DNA of 7,832 nt from Planctomycetaceae bacterium (GTDB lineage: Bacteria; Planctomycetota; Planctomycetia; Pirellulales; Thermoguttaceae). The notes under the pieces were generated by a model. That model was not told the origin of the DNA. It worked only from the letters and a program-made list of their open reading frames with translations, and did no database searches. How positions within the stretch are numbered: position 1 is the first letter of the stretch; each line of letters begins with the position of its first letter. Positions 1 to 5,542 of this stretch are shown piece by piece. The stretch covers positions 1 to 7,832 of the forward strand of contig JAISQS010000341.1 in the NCBI GenBank assembly GCA_031274045.1, read 5' to 3'. Position numbers and translations under genes: made by a program.

Positions 1-2773
1 CAATGGATTCGGGCGATCCTGTTGCGATTATTTTTCCGCCGTTTTTTCCGCCGCCAGGTCCTAAATCTATCACCCAATCAGAAACCTTAATCATGTCCAA
101 ATTATGCTCAACCACTATCACCGTATTGCCGCAATCCACCAGCCGCGACAACATCTCAATCAGTTGCTTAACGTCATGTCTATGCAAACCCGCCGTCGGT
201 TCATCCAACACATAAAGCGTTTTTTTGATCTCGTTTGTTGTTTTATTATTCTTTGTCTGCGAGGTGTTTTTTTCGTCGGTTTTTTTGACGTACTTTAACA
301 AATTACTTGACGACTTCACAAGCTCTGTCGCAAGTTTTATCCGCTGCGATTCGCCGCCGGACAAAGTAACCGCCGATTGACCTAATCGCAAATAACCCAA
401 ACCGACCTCACAAAGAGTCTCCAAAAATTTGCTTATTTGCGGCACATTCTTAAAAAATGCCGCCGCGTCTGCTATCGACATATCTAAAACGTCTGCGATT
501 GATTTACTTTTGTACAAAATATCTAGCGTCTCTCGTTTATAACGCCGCCCGCCGCAATCAGGACAAGTCACAACCAAATCACCCAAAAAACGCATCCTTA
601 TCTTCAACGTACCATAACCACGACAACGATCACAACAACCATTGCCGACAACTTTTTTCACAACCTTTTCCATATCAGACGCGCGATTTTCGTTGCGCGA
701 ATTCTGCGTTCCCATTGCGAACCAACCCGCTTTGTAACCGCGTTGTTTTGCTTCTTTTGTTTGGGCAAAAAGTTTGCGGATTTCGTCAAACAGACCTGTA
801 TATGTTGCGGGATTACTTCGCGGCGAACGTCCTATCGGTTGTTGATCAACCTCAATTAACTTATCAATATTTTCGAATCCGCTCACGCCGGTACATTTGA
901 TTTGCGTGTTAGTGTGGTTTGGCGGTTGATTTGAGTTGTCCCTCTTATTTATCGTACAATAATCGCGCAACAACGGAACCAACGTATCACCAATCAAAGA
1001 ACTTTTCCCACTGCCGCTAACACCGGTGACACAAATAAAACAACCAAGCGGAAAGATTACATCAATATTTTGGAGGTTATTTGTTGAGACTCCTTTGAGT
1101 TTTATGATGTTGTCGGTGCCGTCAAGAATTACCGGATGTTTTGCAGGAATCGGAATCGTCAAATCGCCGTTGAGATATTTCAATGTTAATGATTCTGTTT
1201 TGGTCAAATCGGATTTTGGATTGTTTGTGTGATCTTTTTTTGTTCCTTTTTTTTGTTGTGAAATTTTTTTAGGAAATTCTATTTCGGCAACAACACGCCC
1301 GCCCAATTCACCGGCTTCAGTACCAATATCAATAATCAGATCAGCCTCGCGCATGATCTCTTCATCGTGTTCGACAATGATTAGCGAGTTACCGTTATTT
1401 TTGAGTTGGTGTAGAGAGTTGATTAGTTGTTTGTTGTCTTTTGGGTGTAGTCCGGCAGTCGGCTCGTCCAATATATAACAAACACCGACAGGCGCACCGC
1501 CCAACGCATACGCAAGCCGCACCCGCTGCAACTCGCCTCCGCTAAGCGAATCAGACGAACGATCAAGCGTCATATAATCTAATCCATTATTATTCATAAA
1601 GTTCAGACGAAACATTATTTGCTCAAGAATCGGATCTGTTATCTCAATTTTATCGTTCGGAATTTTTACATTTGTAAAAAAATCTATTGCATCGGATGTT
1701 GTCATTGCGCAGATTTCGTGGATGTATTTGTCGAAAACTTTGACGTTTCTTGCTTCGATGCCTAGTCGTGTTCCTTGACATTCGGGGCAAATTATTTCGG
1801 TGTTCTTGGCGGCAGTTTTTTGATTTTTTGTTTCAATAAATCCTGTTCCGCCGCAATTCTTGCAAGCACCATAAGGCGAATTGAAACTGAATGTCCGCGA
1901 CTCAATTTCAGTATAATTAATGTTACAATTCGGACAACTATGAAGCGTCGTAAATTGGATATCTTCCCATTCCGTTTCAATCCCGCCGATTTGATTATTG
2001 GCAGATGGATTTGGTTTGGCGGTATTATTTGTTGTTGGTGTTTTATCAGATTCGTTATTTTTTGTGCGAGAAATTGTAACGTTCCCTTCGCCGTGTTTCA
2101 GGGCAAGTTGTAACGACTCTTCAAGGCGTAGTTCAATATCATTTTTCAAAATCAATCTGTCGATCACCGCGTCAATATTGTGCGGCACGTTCGGGTCAAG
2201 TTTCGGCAAACTCTGCACGTCGAACATTGTGCCGTCAATTCTTGTGCGGGCAAATCCGGCTTTTGTGATGTTATTGAATGTATTTTCGTGTGAGCCTTTT
2301 TGGTTTCTGGCAATCGGGGCAAGGATAATGAATTTTGTGAGCGGCGGCAACGATAAGATTTTTTTGATGATTTGTTGTGGAGATTGATTTTGGATGATGG
2401 CGTTGCAATTTTTGCAATAAACAATTCCGACGCGTGCAAACAGCAGCCGCAAATAATCATAGATTTCGCTCAAAGTTCCAACTGTACTTCTTCTATTATT
2501 TATTCTGGAATGTTGAGTGATTGCGATTGTTGGCGGTAATCCGGTGATGTTATCGACGTTTGGCCTTTGGAATTGTCGGATGAGTTGTCTTGTGTTTATT
2601 GAGAGAGTTTCGATGAATTGTCTTTCGGCTTCGGCGTGTATTGTATCGATTGCGAGTGAGGTTTTTCCGCTTCCGCTGATGCCTGTGATTACGATAATTT
2701 TTCCGCGCGGGATTTTGAGCGAGATATTTTTTAGGTTATTTGTCCGCGCTCCGCGTATATCAATAATTTTCAT
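1..2773 (-). CDS. uvrA: UvrA, excinuclease ABC subunit A (3' end outside window)
   Basis: UvrA is the damage-recognition ATPase of nucleotide excision repair; it loads UvrB onto damaged DNA. The ATG at 2773-2771 begins MKIIDIRGARTNNLKNI, the usual UvrA N-terminus, with no good Shine-Dalgarno upstream. Visible motifs: Walker A GISGSGKTS at residues 31-39; UvrB-binding region roughly 130-235; zinc module 1 with C280/C283 and C304/C307; a further CPEC pair at 329/332; signature LSGGE at 410; Walker B LDEP at 435; second Walker A GVSGSGKSS at 584-592; zinc module 2 with C714/C717 and C737/C740; second LSGGE at 804; second LDEP at 856. I read 924 codons in one frame with no stop or frameshift. The sequence ends in the conserved DLGPGGG...GG..IATGSPE block, so probably only a few tens of residues are missing. 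Oddities: the usual DNA-binding insertion domain after zinc module 1 is absent, and Asn/Thr/Lys-rich inserts lie near residues 236-264, 498-520, 685-711 and 820-848. Confidence 0.96.
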   Translation of the reverse strand, partial: MKIIDIRGARTNNLKNISLKIPRGKIIVITGISGSGKTSLAIDTIHAEAERQFIETLSINTRQLIRQFQRPNVDNITGLPPTIAITQHSRINNRRSTVGTLSEIYDYLRLLFARVGIVYCKNCNAIIQNQSPQQIIKKILSLPPLTKFIILAPIARNQKGSHENTFNNITKAGFARTRIDGTMFDVQSLPKLDPNVPHNIDAVIDRLILKNDIELRLEESLQLALKHGEGNVTISRTKNNESDKTPTTNNTAKPNPSANNQIGGIETEWEDIQFTTLHSCPNCNINYTEIESRTFSFNSPYGACKNCGGTGFIETKNQKTAAKNTEIICPECQGTRLGIEARNVKVFDKYIHEICAMTTSDAIDFFTNVKIPNDKIEITDPILEQIMFRLNFMNNNGLDYMTLDRSSDSLSGGELQRVRLAYALGGAPVGVCYILDEPTAGLHPKDNKQLINSLHQLKNNGNSLIIVEHDEEIMREADLIIDIGTEAGELGGRVVAEIEFPKKISQQKKGTKKDHTNNPKSDLTKTESLTLKYLNGDLTIPIPAKHPVILDGTDNIIKLKGVSTNNLQNIDVIFPLGCFICVTGVSGSGKSSLIGDTLVPLLRDYCTINKRDNSNQPPNHTNTQIKCTGVSGFENIDKLIEVDQQPIGRSPRSNPATYTGLFDEIRKLFAQTKEAKQRGYKAGWFAMGTQNSRNENRASDMEKVVKKVVGNGCCDRCRGYGTLKIRMRFLGDLVVTCPDCGGRRYKRETLDILYKSKSIADVLDMSIADAAAFFKNVPQISKFLETLCEVGLGYLRLGQSAVTLSGGESQRIKLATELVKSSSNLLKYVKKTDEKNTSQTKNNKTTNEIKKTLYVLDEPTAGLHRHDVKQLIEMLSRLVDCGNTVIVVEHNLDMIKVSDWVIDLGPGGGKNGGKIIATGSPESI

Positions 2774-3054
2774 TTCGAGGAAATTTAGTAGAATTTGACA
2801 AATTGCTTGTGTTTGAACTTTCGTTAATGTTCACGGGTTTATTTGTGCCGGTATTGAATTGCTTTGTTATTTTGTAATATATACTTTTTATACTTGAAAA
2901 TTCCCATTCGCCAACACCATTTCCATAATTTTGTCACCGATATTGATCCCCGACTAACTCACGCTTTACCAATTCGTGATATACGCCCAACTTTACTTAC
3001 CTTATTAGCTATGCGACAAACGGTATTGGCTGTCTTACGTTGCGGCGAATTTAC
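2774..3054. other. uvrA upstream region, no gene seen
   Basis: This AT-rich stretch lies upstream of uvrA. No open frame in it resembles a protein, and the minus-strand side holds no Shine-Dalgarno in front of the uvrA ATG. AT-rich blocks around 2870-2890 could contribute to a uvrA promoter, but I cannot pick a convincing -35/-10 pair. The part from about 2900 to 3050 has no recognisable feature. Confidence 0.5.
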
Positions 3055-3134
3055 GCCCCAACGGGGCAAAAAGCCCATAGCACAGGGCAACGCCCTGTGA
3101 AAATCGCCCCAAATAACTCTCGCCCTGACAGGGC
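3055..3134. repeat. cluster of three short GC-rich palindromes (REP-like)
   Basis: Three perfect or near-perfect hairpins sit close together in otherwise AT-rich DNA: gccccaacggggc at 3055-3067, cacagggcaacgccctgtg at 3081-3099 and gccctgacagggc at 3122-3134. The first and third share stems with the hairpins inside the 3867-4202 element (gccccgttggggc, gccctgaaagggc), so they are probably relatives or remnants of that repeat class. They resemble extragenic palindromic (REP) sequences in size and style. No REP-associated transposase is present in the window, so the mechanism of spread is unknown. Confidence 0.75.
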
Positions 3135-3228
3135 AAAAGCCAAAAGGGAGCGGAAAAAAACTTCGGTTCACCAACACGCCAAAACCTCATTTCAACCTAA
3201 TTTTTCAAACAAAACAACCGTTAGCGAA

Positions 3229-3535
3229 GGGGACTTGCCCCCTCGTTATACCACACATCTTTTAAGATGCTTTTTGAGAATACGAAATAAACGAAAAATA
3301 CGAAACATGACGAAATAATTTTTTTTAACGCGAAACACGCTAAAAAACAAAATTCGCGAAAGTGATTTTAAAAATTGTGTTTATTAAAATTGTGTTTATT
3401 AAAATTTCGCGCATTTTGTATTTTCGTGTATTTCGCGTTAAAAAAATTTTCTAAATTACTTTTCGTTTATTTTGTATGTTTCGTATGTTTCGTATTCTCA
3501 AAAAAGATGTGTGGTATAACGAGGGGCTTGTCCCC
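3229..3535. repeat. long fold-back inverted repeat, about 307 bp
   Basis: The left arm starts ggggacttgcccc at 3229 and continues through ctcgttataccacacatctt and tttttgagaatacgaaa. The right arm, read in reverse complement from 3535, gives ggggacaagcccctcgtt followed by the same ataccacacatctt and gagaatacgaaa blocks. Pairing resumes further in: aacgcgaaacacg at 3328-3340 against cgtgtatttcgcgtt at 3426-3440. Each tip is itself a small hairpin (ggggacttgcccc and ggggcttgtcccc). The centre is AT-rich and contains a short tandem repeat. No protein is encoded. It is probably a non-autonomous fold-back or MITE-type element; I see no clear target-site duplication. It lies immediately downstream of the small minus-strand gene and may end its transcript. 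Confidence 0.8.
3371..3406. repeat. 15-bp tandem repeat, about 2.4 copies
   Basis: The unit aaaattgtgtttatt occurs at 3371-3385 and again, identically, at 3386-3400, followed by aaaatt of a third copy. It sits at the turn of the 3229-3535 fold-back element, where a loop is expected, and probably reflects replication slippage there. Confidence 0.85.
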
Positions 3536-3595
3536 GATGAAATGGGGCGGTTTATGCGTTGGTGATCGTAAGGTAGTCAACCGACCGTCTTGGTA

Positions 3596-3805
3596 TTATT
3601 TTTTGTTCTCTTGTTCGGCGCGAAATGCAGCGGCTTTTTGTAATAGAGTATCAAGCGGCTCGTCTTTGTAAAGTTCCTGTCGCCACTCGGTATAGTCAAA
3701 AGGCTCACGCTTTATTATCGCAATAAAACGTTCTGCATCCACAATACCAAGTTTTTCGGAAAGTGCCTTCATCCCTTTTTGACGAAGAACTGTTGCACTA
3801 ATCAT
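3596..3805 (-). CDS. conserved small protein of unknown function (69 aa)
   Basis: This is a 69-residue soluble protein starting MISATVLRQKGMKALSEKL. The ATG at 3805-3803 is preceded by a textbook Shine-Dalgarno (AGGAGG, complement of 3813-3818) at 7-nt spacing, the best in the window, which fixes the start. The core wording GM.AL...LG.VDAERFI..I.REPFDYTEWR matches a widespread family of short bacterial proteins usually annotated as hypothetical. I recognise the pattern but know no proven function. The length, charge and absence of membrane segments would fit an antitoxin or small DNA-binding protein; that is a guess, and no toxin partner is adjacent. It is a solo gene between two unrelated palindromic elements (3229-3535 and 3867-4202), with no membrane segment or cysteine motif. 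The C-terminal half (about residues 45-69) is Lys/Glu/Ala-rich and probably helical. Confidence 0.82.
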   Translation of the reverse strand: MISATVLRQKGMKALSEKLGIVDAERFIAIIKREPFDYTEWRQELYKDEPLDTLLQKAAAFRAEQENKK

Positions 3806-3812
3806 TGCTAAA

Positions 3813-3818
3813 CCTCCT
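3813..3818 (-). promoter_or_regulatory. strong Shine-Dalgarno of the 69-aa gene
   Basis: The plus strand reads cctcct, i.e. AGGAGG on the minus strand, within TAAGGAGGTT and 7 nt before the ATG at 3805. It fixes the start codon and is strong evidence that this short frame is a real gene, in contrast to the other small frames in this intergenic stretch. Confidence 0.88.
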
Positions 3819-3866
3819 TATAAAATCGATAGGATTGACGATGTTAATTTCCGGAATTAATTTATT

Positions 3867-4202
3867 CGTAATATATCAGCGAAATATTTTTTCTGGAAAA
3901 ACAGCAATTGTGGTAAATAATTTTCCTGACTATTTCGGATTTTGTGTTTCGGATCGTCCCGCAAGGGGCAACATACCCCAGCCCGCCGCAACGCGGCGGG
4001 TACGATTTTTCCAATATCCATCGCCCTGAAAGGGCAACATACCCTACAATCTATTTTATATTGCCCTTTCAGGGCGTTGGATATTAAAACTCCCAAGTCC
4101 CACCGCGTTGCGGTGGGCTGGATTATATTGCCCCGTTGGGGCGTTGGGAATTTTGTTGTAATAAGGTTGAGTTAAAGACGGATATTTCGCTGATATATTA
4201 CG
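3867..4202. mobile_element. 336-bp palindromic MITE-like element, complete copy
   Basis: The element is bounded by perfect 21-bp terminal inverted repeats (cgtaatatatcagcg... at 3867-3887, reverse complement at 4182-4202). Inside, six hairpins occur in mirrored order: A cccgcaaggg 3958-3967, B cccgccgcaacgcggcggg 3982-4000, C gccctgaaagggc 4023-4035, C' gccctttcagggc 4063-4075, B' cccaccgcgttgcggtggg 4099-4117, A' gccccgttggggc 4130-4142. The whole unit can therefore fold either as one long hairpin or as a row of six small ones. A second copy starts at 7681 with the same first base, which confirms the left boundary. No transposase is encoded and no target-site duplication is obvious. The small open frames inside it are by-products of the palindromes. 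It occupies the upstream region of both the 69-aa gene (minus) and the ABC ATPase gene (plus). Confidence 0.85.
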
Positions 4203-4218
4203 GAAGTTTTAATATTTC

Positions 4219-4305
4219 TCACACGTTAAAATTCGTTTTACGTTTTTTATTTTAACGCGAAACAAGCGAAAAAACGAAATACACAAAATTTATTTTAGCG
4301 TGTGA
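4219..4305. repeat. AT-rich inverted repeat
   Basis: tcacacgttaaaat at 4219-4232 pairs, with one mismatch, with attttagcgtgtga at 4292-4305. The interior aacgcgaaacaagcg (from 4254) closely resembles aacgcgaaacacgct in the 3229-3535 element (from 3328), so this is likely a small relative or fragment of that family. It lies 74 bp upstream of the ABC ATPase start, within the probable promoter region of that gene. Confidence 0.7.
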
Positions 4306-4325
4306 AAAAAATGTAAATATTCTTC

Positions 4326-4344
4326 CATTACCTTTCATTACCTT
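4326..4344. repeat. short direct repeat upstream of the ABC ATPase gene
   Basis: cattacctt occurs twice with a 10-bp period (4326-4334 and 4336-4344), about one helical turn apart and 35 bp before the ATG. It could be a regulator site, but it does not match a Zur, Fur or MntR operator that I know. It may also be chance. Confidence 0.3.
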
Positions 4345-4378
4345 ATCTTCATGTGAAAAATTTTTTGGGGTTTATTTT

Positions 4379-5131
4379 ATGTCGGAATTTGTTGTGAGTT
4401 TTAATTCGGTGAAGTTTTCTTATTCGGAGCCGGTTGTTTTGCAGGATGTAACTTTTTTTGTTCGGCGTGGTGATTTTGTTTCGGTGGTTGGTCCGAATGG
4501 CGGCGGCAAGACGACGCTTTTGAAGTTGATGCTTGGGATGTTGGAGCCGGATTCGGGCGAGGTTAAATTGTTTGGTTGTCCGCCGTCGAACAACATAACC
4601 CGTGTCGGTTATACGCCGCAATTCATGTCTGTTGATACGAATTTTCCTATATCTGTTTTGGATGTTGTGCTTATGGGGCGTGTTGGTCAAAAGAATTTTT
4701 GGGCTGATATTTTCTCTGCGTACAGGTACACAAAGAACGATAAAATCGCGGCAATGGATGCGTTGCGGAAGTTGCAACTTGATAACGTCATAAATGTTCC
4801 GTTTGGAAAATTATCGGGAGGTCAAAAGCAGCGGGTCTTAATTGCGAGGGCAATTTGCGGTGAGCCGGAGTTGTTGTTGCTTGACGAACCGACGAACAAT
4901 ATTGACGCAACTTCAGAAAATATTTTGCAAGAAATGCTGACGGAATTGAACAAATCAATGACAATAATAATGGTCTCGCACGACGCAAGATTCGTCTCGC
5001 AATGCGTAAAAAACGTCATCTGCGTCAACAAAACCGTCGCAACACACCACACATCGGAACTAAACGAAAAAACAATACACCAACTATATAACCAACACGA
5101 TTTGAGAATCGTACTACACAACCACAGATAA
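4379..5131 (+). CDS. ATP-binding protein of a zinc/manganese-type ABC importer
   Basis: This is a 250-residue ABC ATPase of the family that powers high-affinity zinc or manganese uptake (ZnuC/MntB/TroB type). It would sit on the cytoplasmic face of a membrane permease pair. Motifs: Walker A GPNGGGKTT at residues 38-46, Q-loop Q81 in VGYTPQ, signature LSGGQKQRV at 145-153, Walker B LLLLD at 165-169 with catalytic E170, D-loop around N174-D176, and switch histidine H201 in SHD. The C-terminal CVKNVICVN...HHTSEL stretch is the part typical of metal transporters, rather than phosphate or amino-acid ones. Length is normal. The start ATG follows a weak GGGG at 4367-4370. No permease or metal-binding protein gene is adjacent; both sides are palindromic repeats, so the gene is an orphan within the window. 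Base usage changes sharply: G+T-rich in the first half, A+C-rich in the last 250 bp. Metal specificity cannot be read from the sequence. Confidence 0.9.
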   Translation: MSEFVVSFNSVKFSYSEPVVLQDVTFFVRRGDFVSVVGPNGGGKTTLLKLMLGMLEPDSGEVKLFGCPPSNNITRVGYTPQFMSVDTNFPISVLDVVLMGRVGQKNFWADIFSAYRYTKNDKIAAMDALRKLQLDNVINVPFGKLSGGQKQRVLIARAICGEPELLLLDEPTNNIDATSENILQEMLTELNKSMTIIMVSHDARFVSQCVKNVICVNKTVATHHTSELNEKTIHQLYNQHDLRIVLHNHR

Positions 5132-5170
5132 CGCAAACGTAAACAAAATCAAATAACAAGAATTTTTGTT

Positions 5171-5522
5171 AAGGCTCTTTTATATTTTTTTGTTGGTGTA
5201 CTAACATGAAATAATAAGATAGTTTTTGCAAAACTGAACCGTAACAGGTAACCAAGTTCCCTTCCCTTAATAACCAACGAATCACCCCGCACGCGCCCTT
5301 ATCCCTTATTGTTTGAGTCGTACTTTATCTTAACAAATAAGGGGATAAGGGCGCGCGTGTGGTGGCTTCGTTGGTTATTAAGGGAGGGAGAAACTGGTTA
5401 CCGGTTACGAATTGGTTTGAGTAATGTTGATTGGTTTTTTATACTATTTAAGATCATAATTTATCGTAACAAGCTTTTATATTTTACTTTAACACGTCAA
5501 TAAGAAACGATAAAAGAGCCTT
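5171..5522. mobile_element. 352-bp fold-back element with 13-bp terminal inverted repeats
   Basis: Terminal repeats aaggctcttttat (5171-5183) and ataaaagagcctt (5510-5522) are perfect inverses. A longer inner stem pairs 5241-5313 with 5332-5408. The inner left arm contains cccttaataaccaacgaa and acgcgcccttatccc; the inner right arm contains ttcgttggttattaaggg and ggggataagggcgcgcg, with mismatches mainly near the ends. The loop is only about 20 nt. The outer parts between the two stems are AT-rich and diverged. No protein is encoded. The sequence is unrelated to the 3867-4202 and 3229-3535 elements, so this is a third family. Its right end lies 8 bp before the GAGGG of the helicase gene, so it probably supplies or disturbs that gene's upstream signals, and it could act as a terminator for the ABC ATPase gene. 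Confidence 0.8.
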
Positions 5523-5530
5523 TGTTAATT

Positions 5531-5535
5531 GAGGG
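5531..5535 (+). promoter_or_regulatory. ribosome binding site of the helicase gene
   Basis: gaggg at 5531-5535 is 7 nt from the TTG at 5543-5545 and 10 nt from the TTG at 5546. It supports a start there rather than at the upstream in-frame TTG at 5522, which has no Shine-Dalgarno and lies inside the fold-back repeat. Confidence 0.65.
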
Positions 5536-5542
5536 TATATAT

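Noticed and set aside
457..900. Plus-strand open frame of 147 codons
   Set aside because: It lies entirely opposite uvrA, whose minus-strand translation is continuous and matches the family motif by motif. This frame has no family resemblance.
1..2773. Possible frameshift or pseudogene in uvrA, since only fragments are apparent in other frames
   Set aside because: Codon-by-codon reading in the minus frame keeps all conserved motifs from the ATG to the left edge in one phase without a stop.
3040..3318. Small frames on both strands over 2959-3318 and 3857-4175
   Set aside because: They run through palindromes, have mirror-like translations on both strands and no ribosome binding site; they are products of the repeat sequences.
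3055..4142. CRISPR array, because of repeated short palindromes
   Set aside because: The repeats differ in sequence, spacing is irregular and mirrored, and no cas gene is present.
3857..4212. Target-site duplication around the 336-bp element
   Set aside because: The bases flanking 3867 (…tttatt) and 4202 (gaagtt…) do not match convincingly, and the flank of the second copy (…ataaaaa) gives no consistent target.
4305..4378. Zur/Fur-type operator before the metal-importer ATPase
   Set aside because: No dyad resembling known zinc, iron or manganese operators; only a short 9-bp direct repeat is present.
4349..4777. Minus-strand frame of 142 codons
   Set aside because: It is antisense to the conserved ABC ATPase and its Arg/Asn/Thr-rich translation is typical of a shadow frame.
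5309..5503. Plus-strand frame of 64 codons in the third fold-back
   Set aside because: It crosses the inverted repeat, lacks a ribosome binding site and resembles no protein.
5522..5542. Upstream TTG at 5522 as the dinG start
   Set aside because: It overlaps the terminal inverted repeat and lacks a Shine-Dalgarno; GAGGG at 5531 fits the TTG at 5543 or 5546, and the DinG N-terminus normally begins near TPKDIFG.
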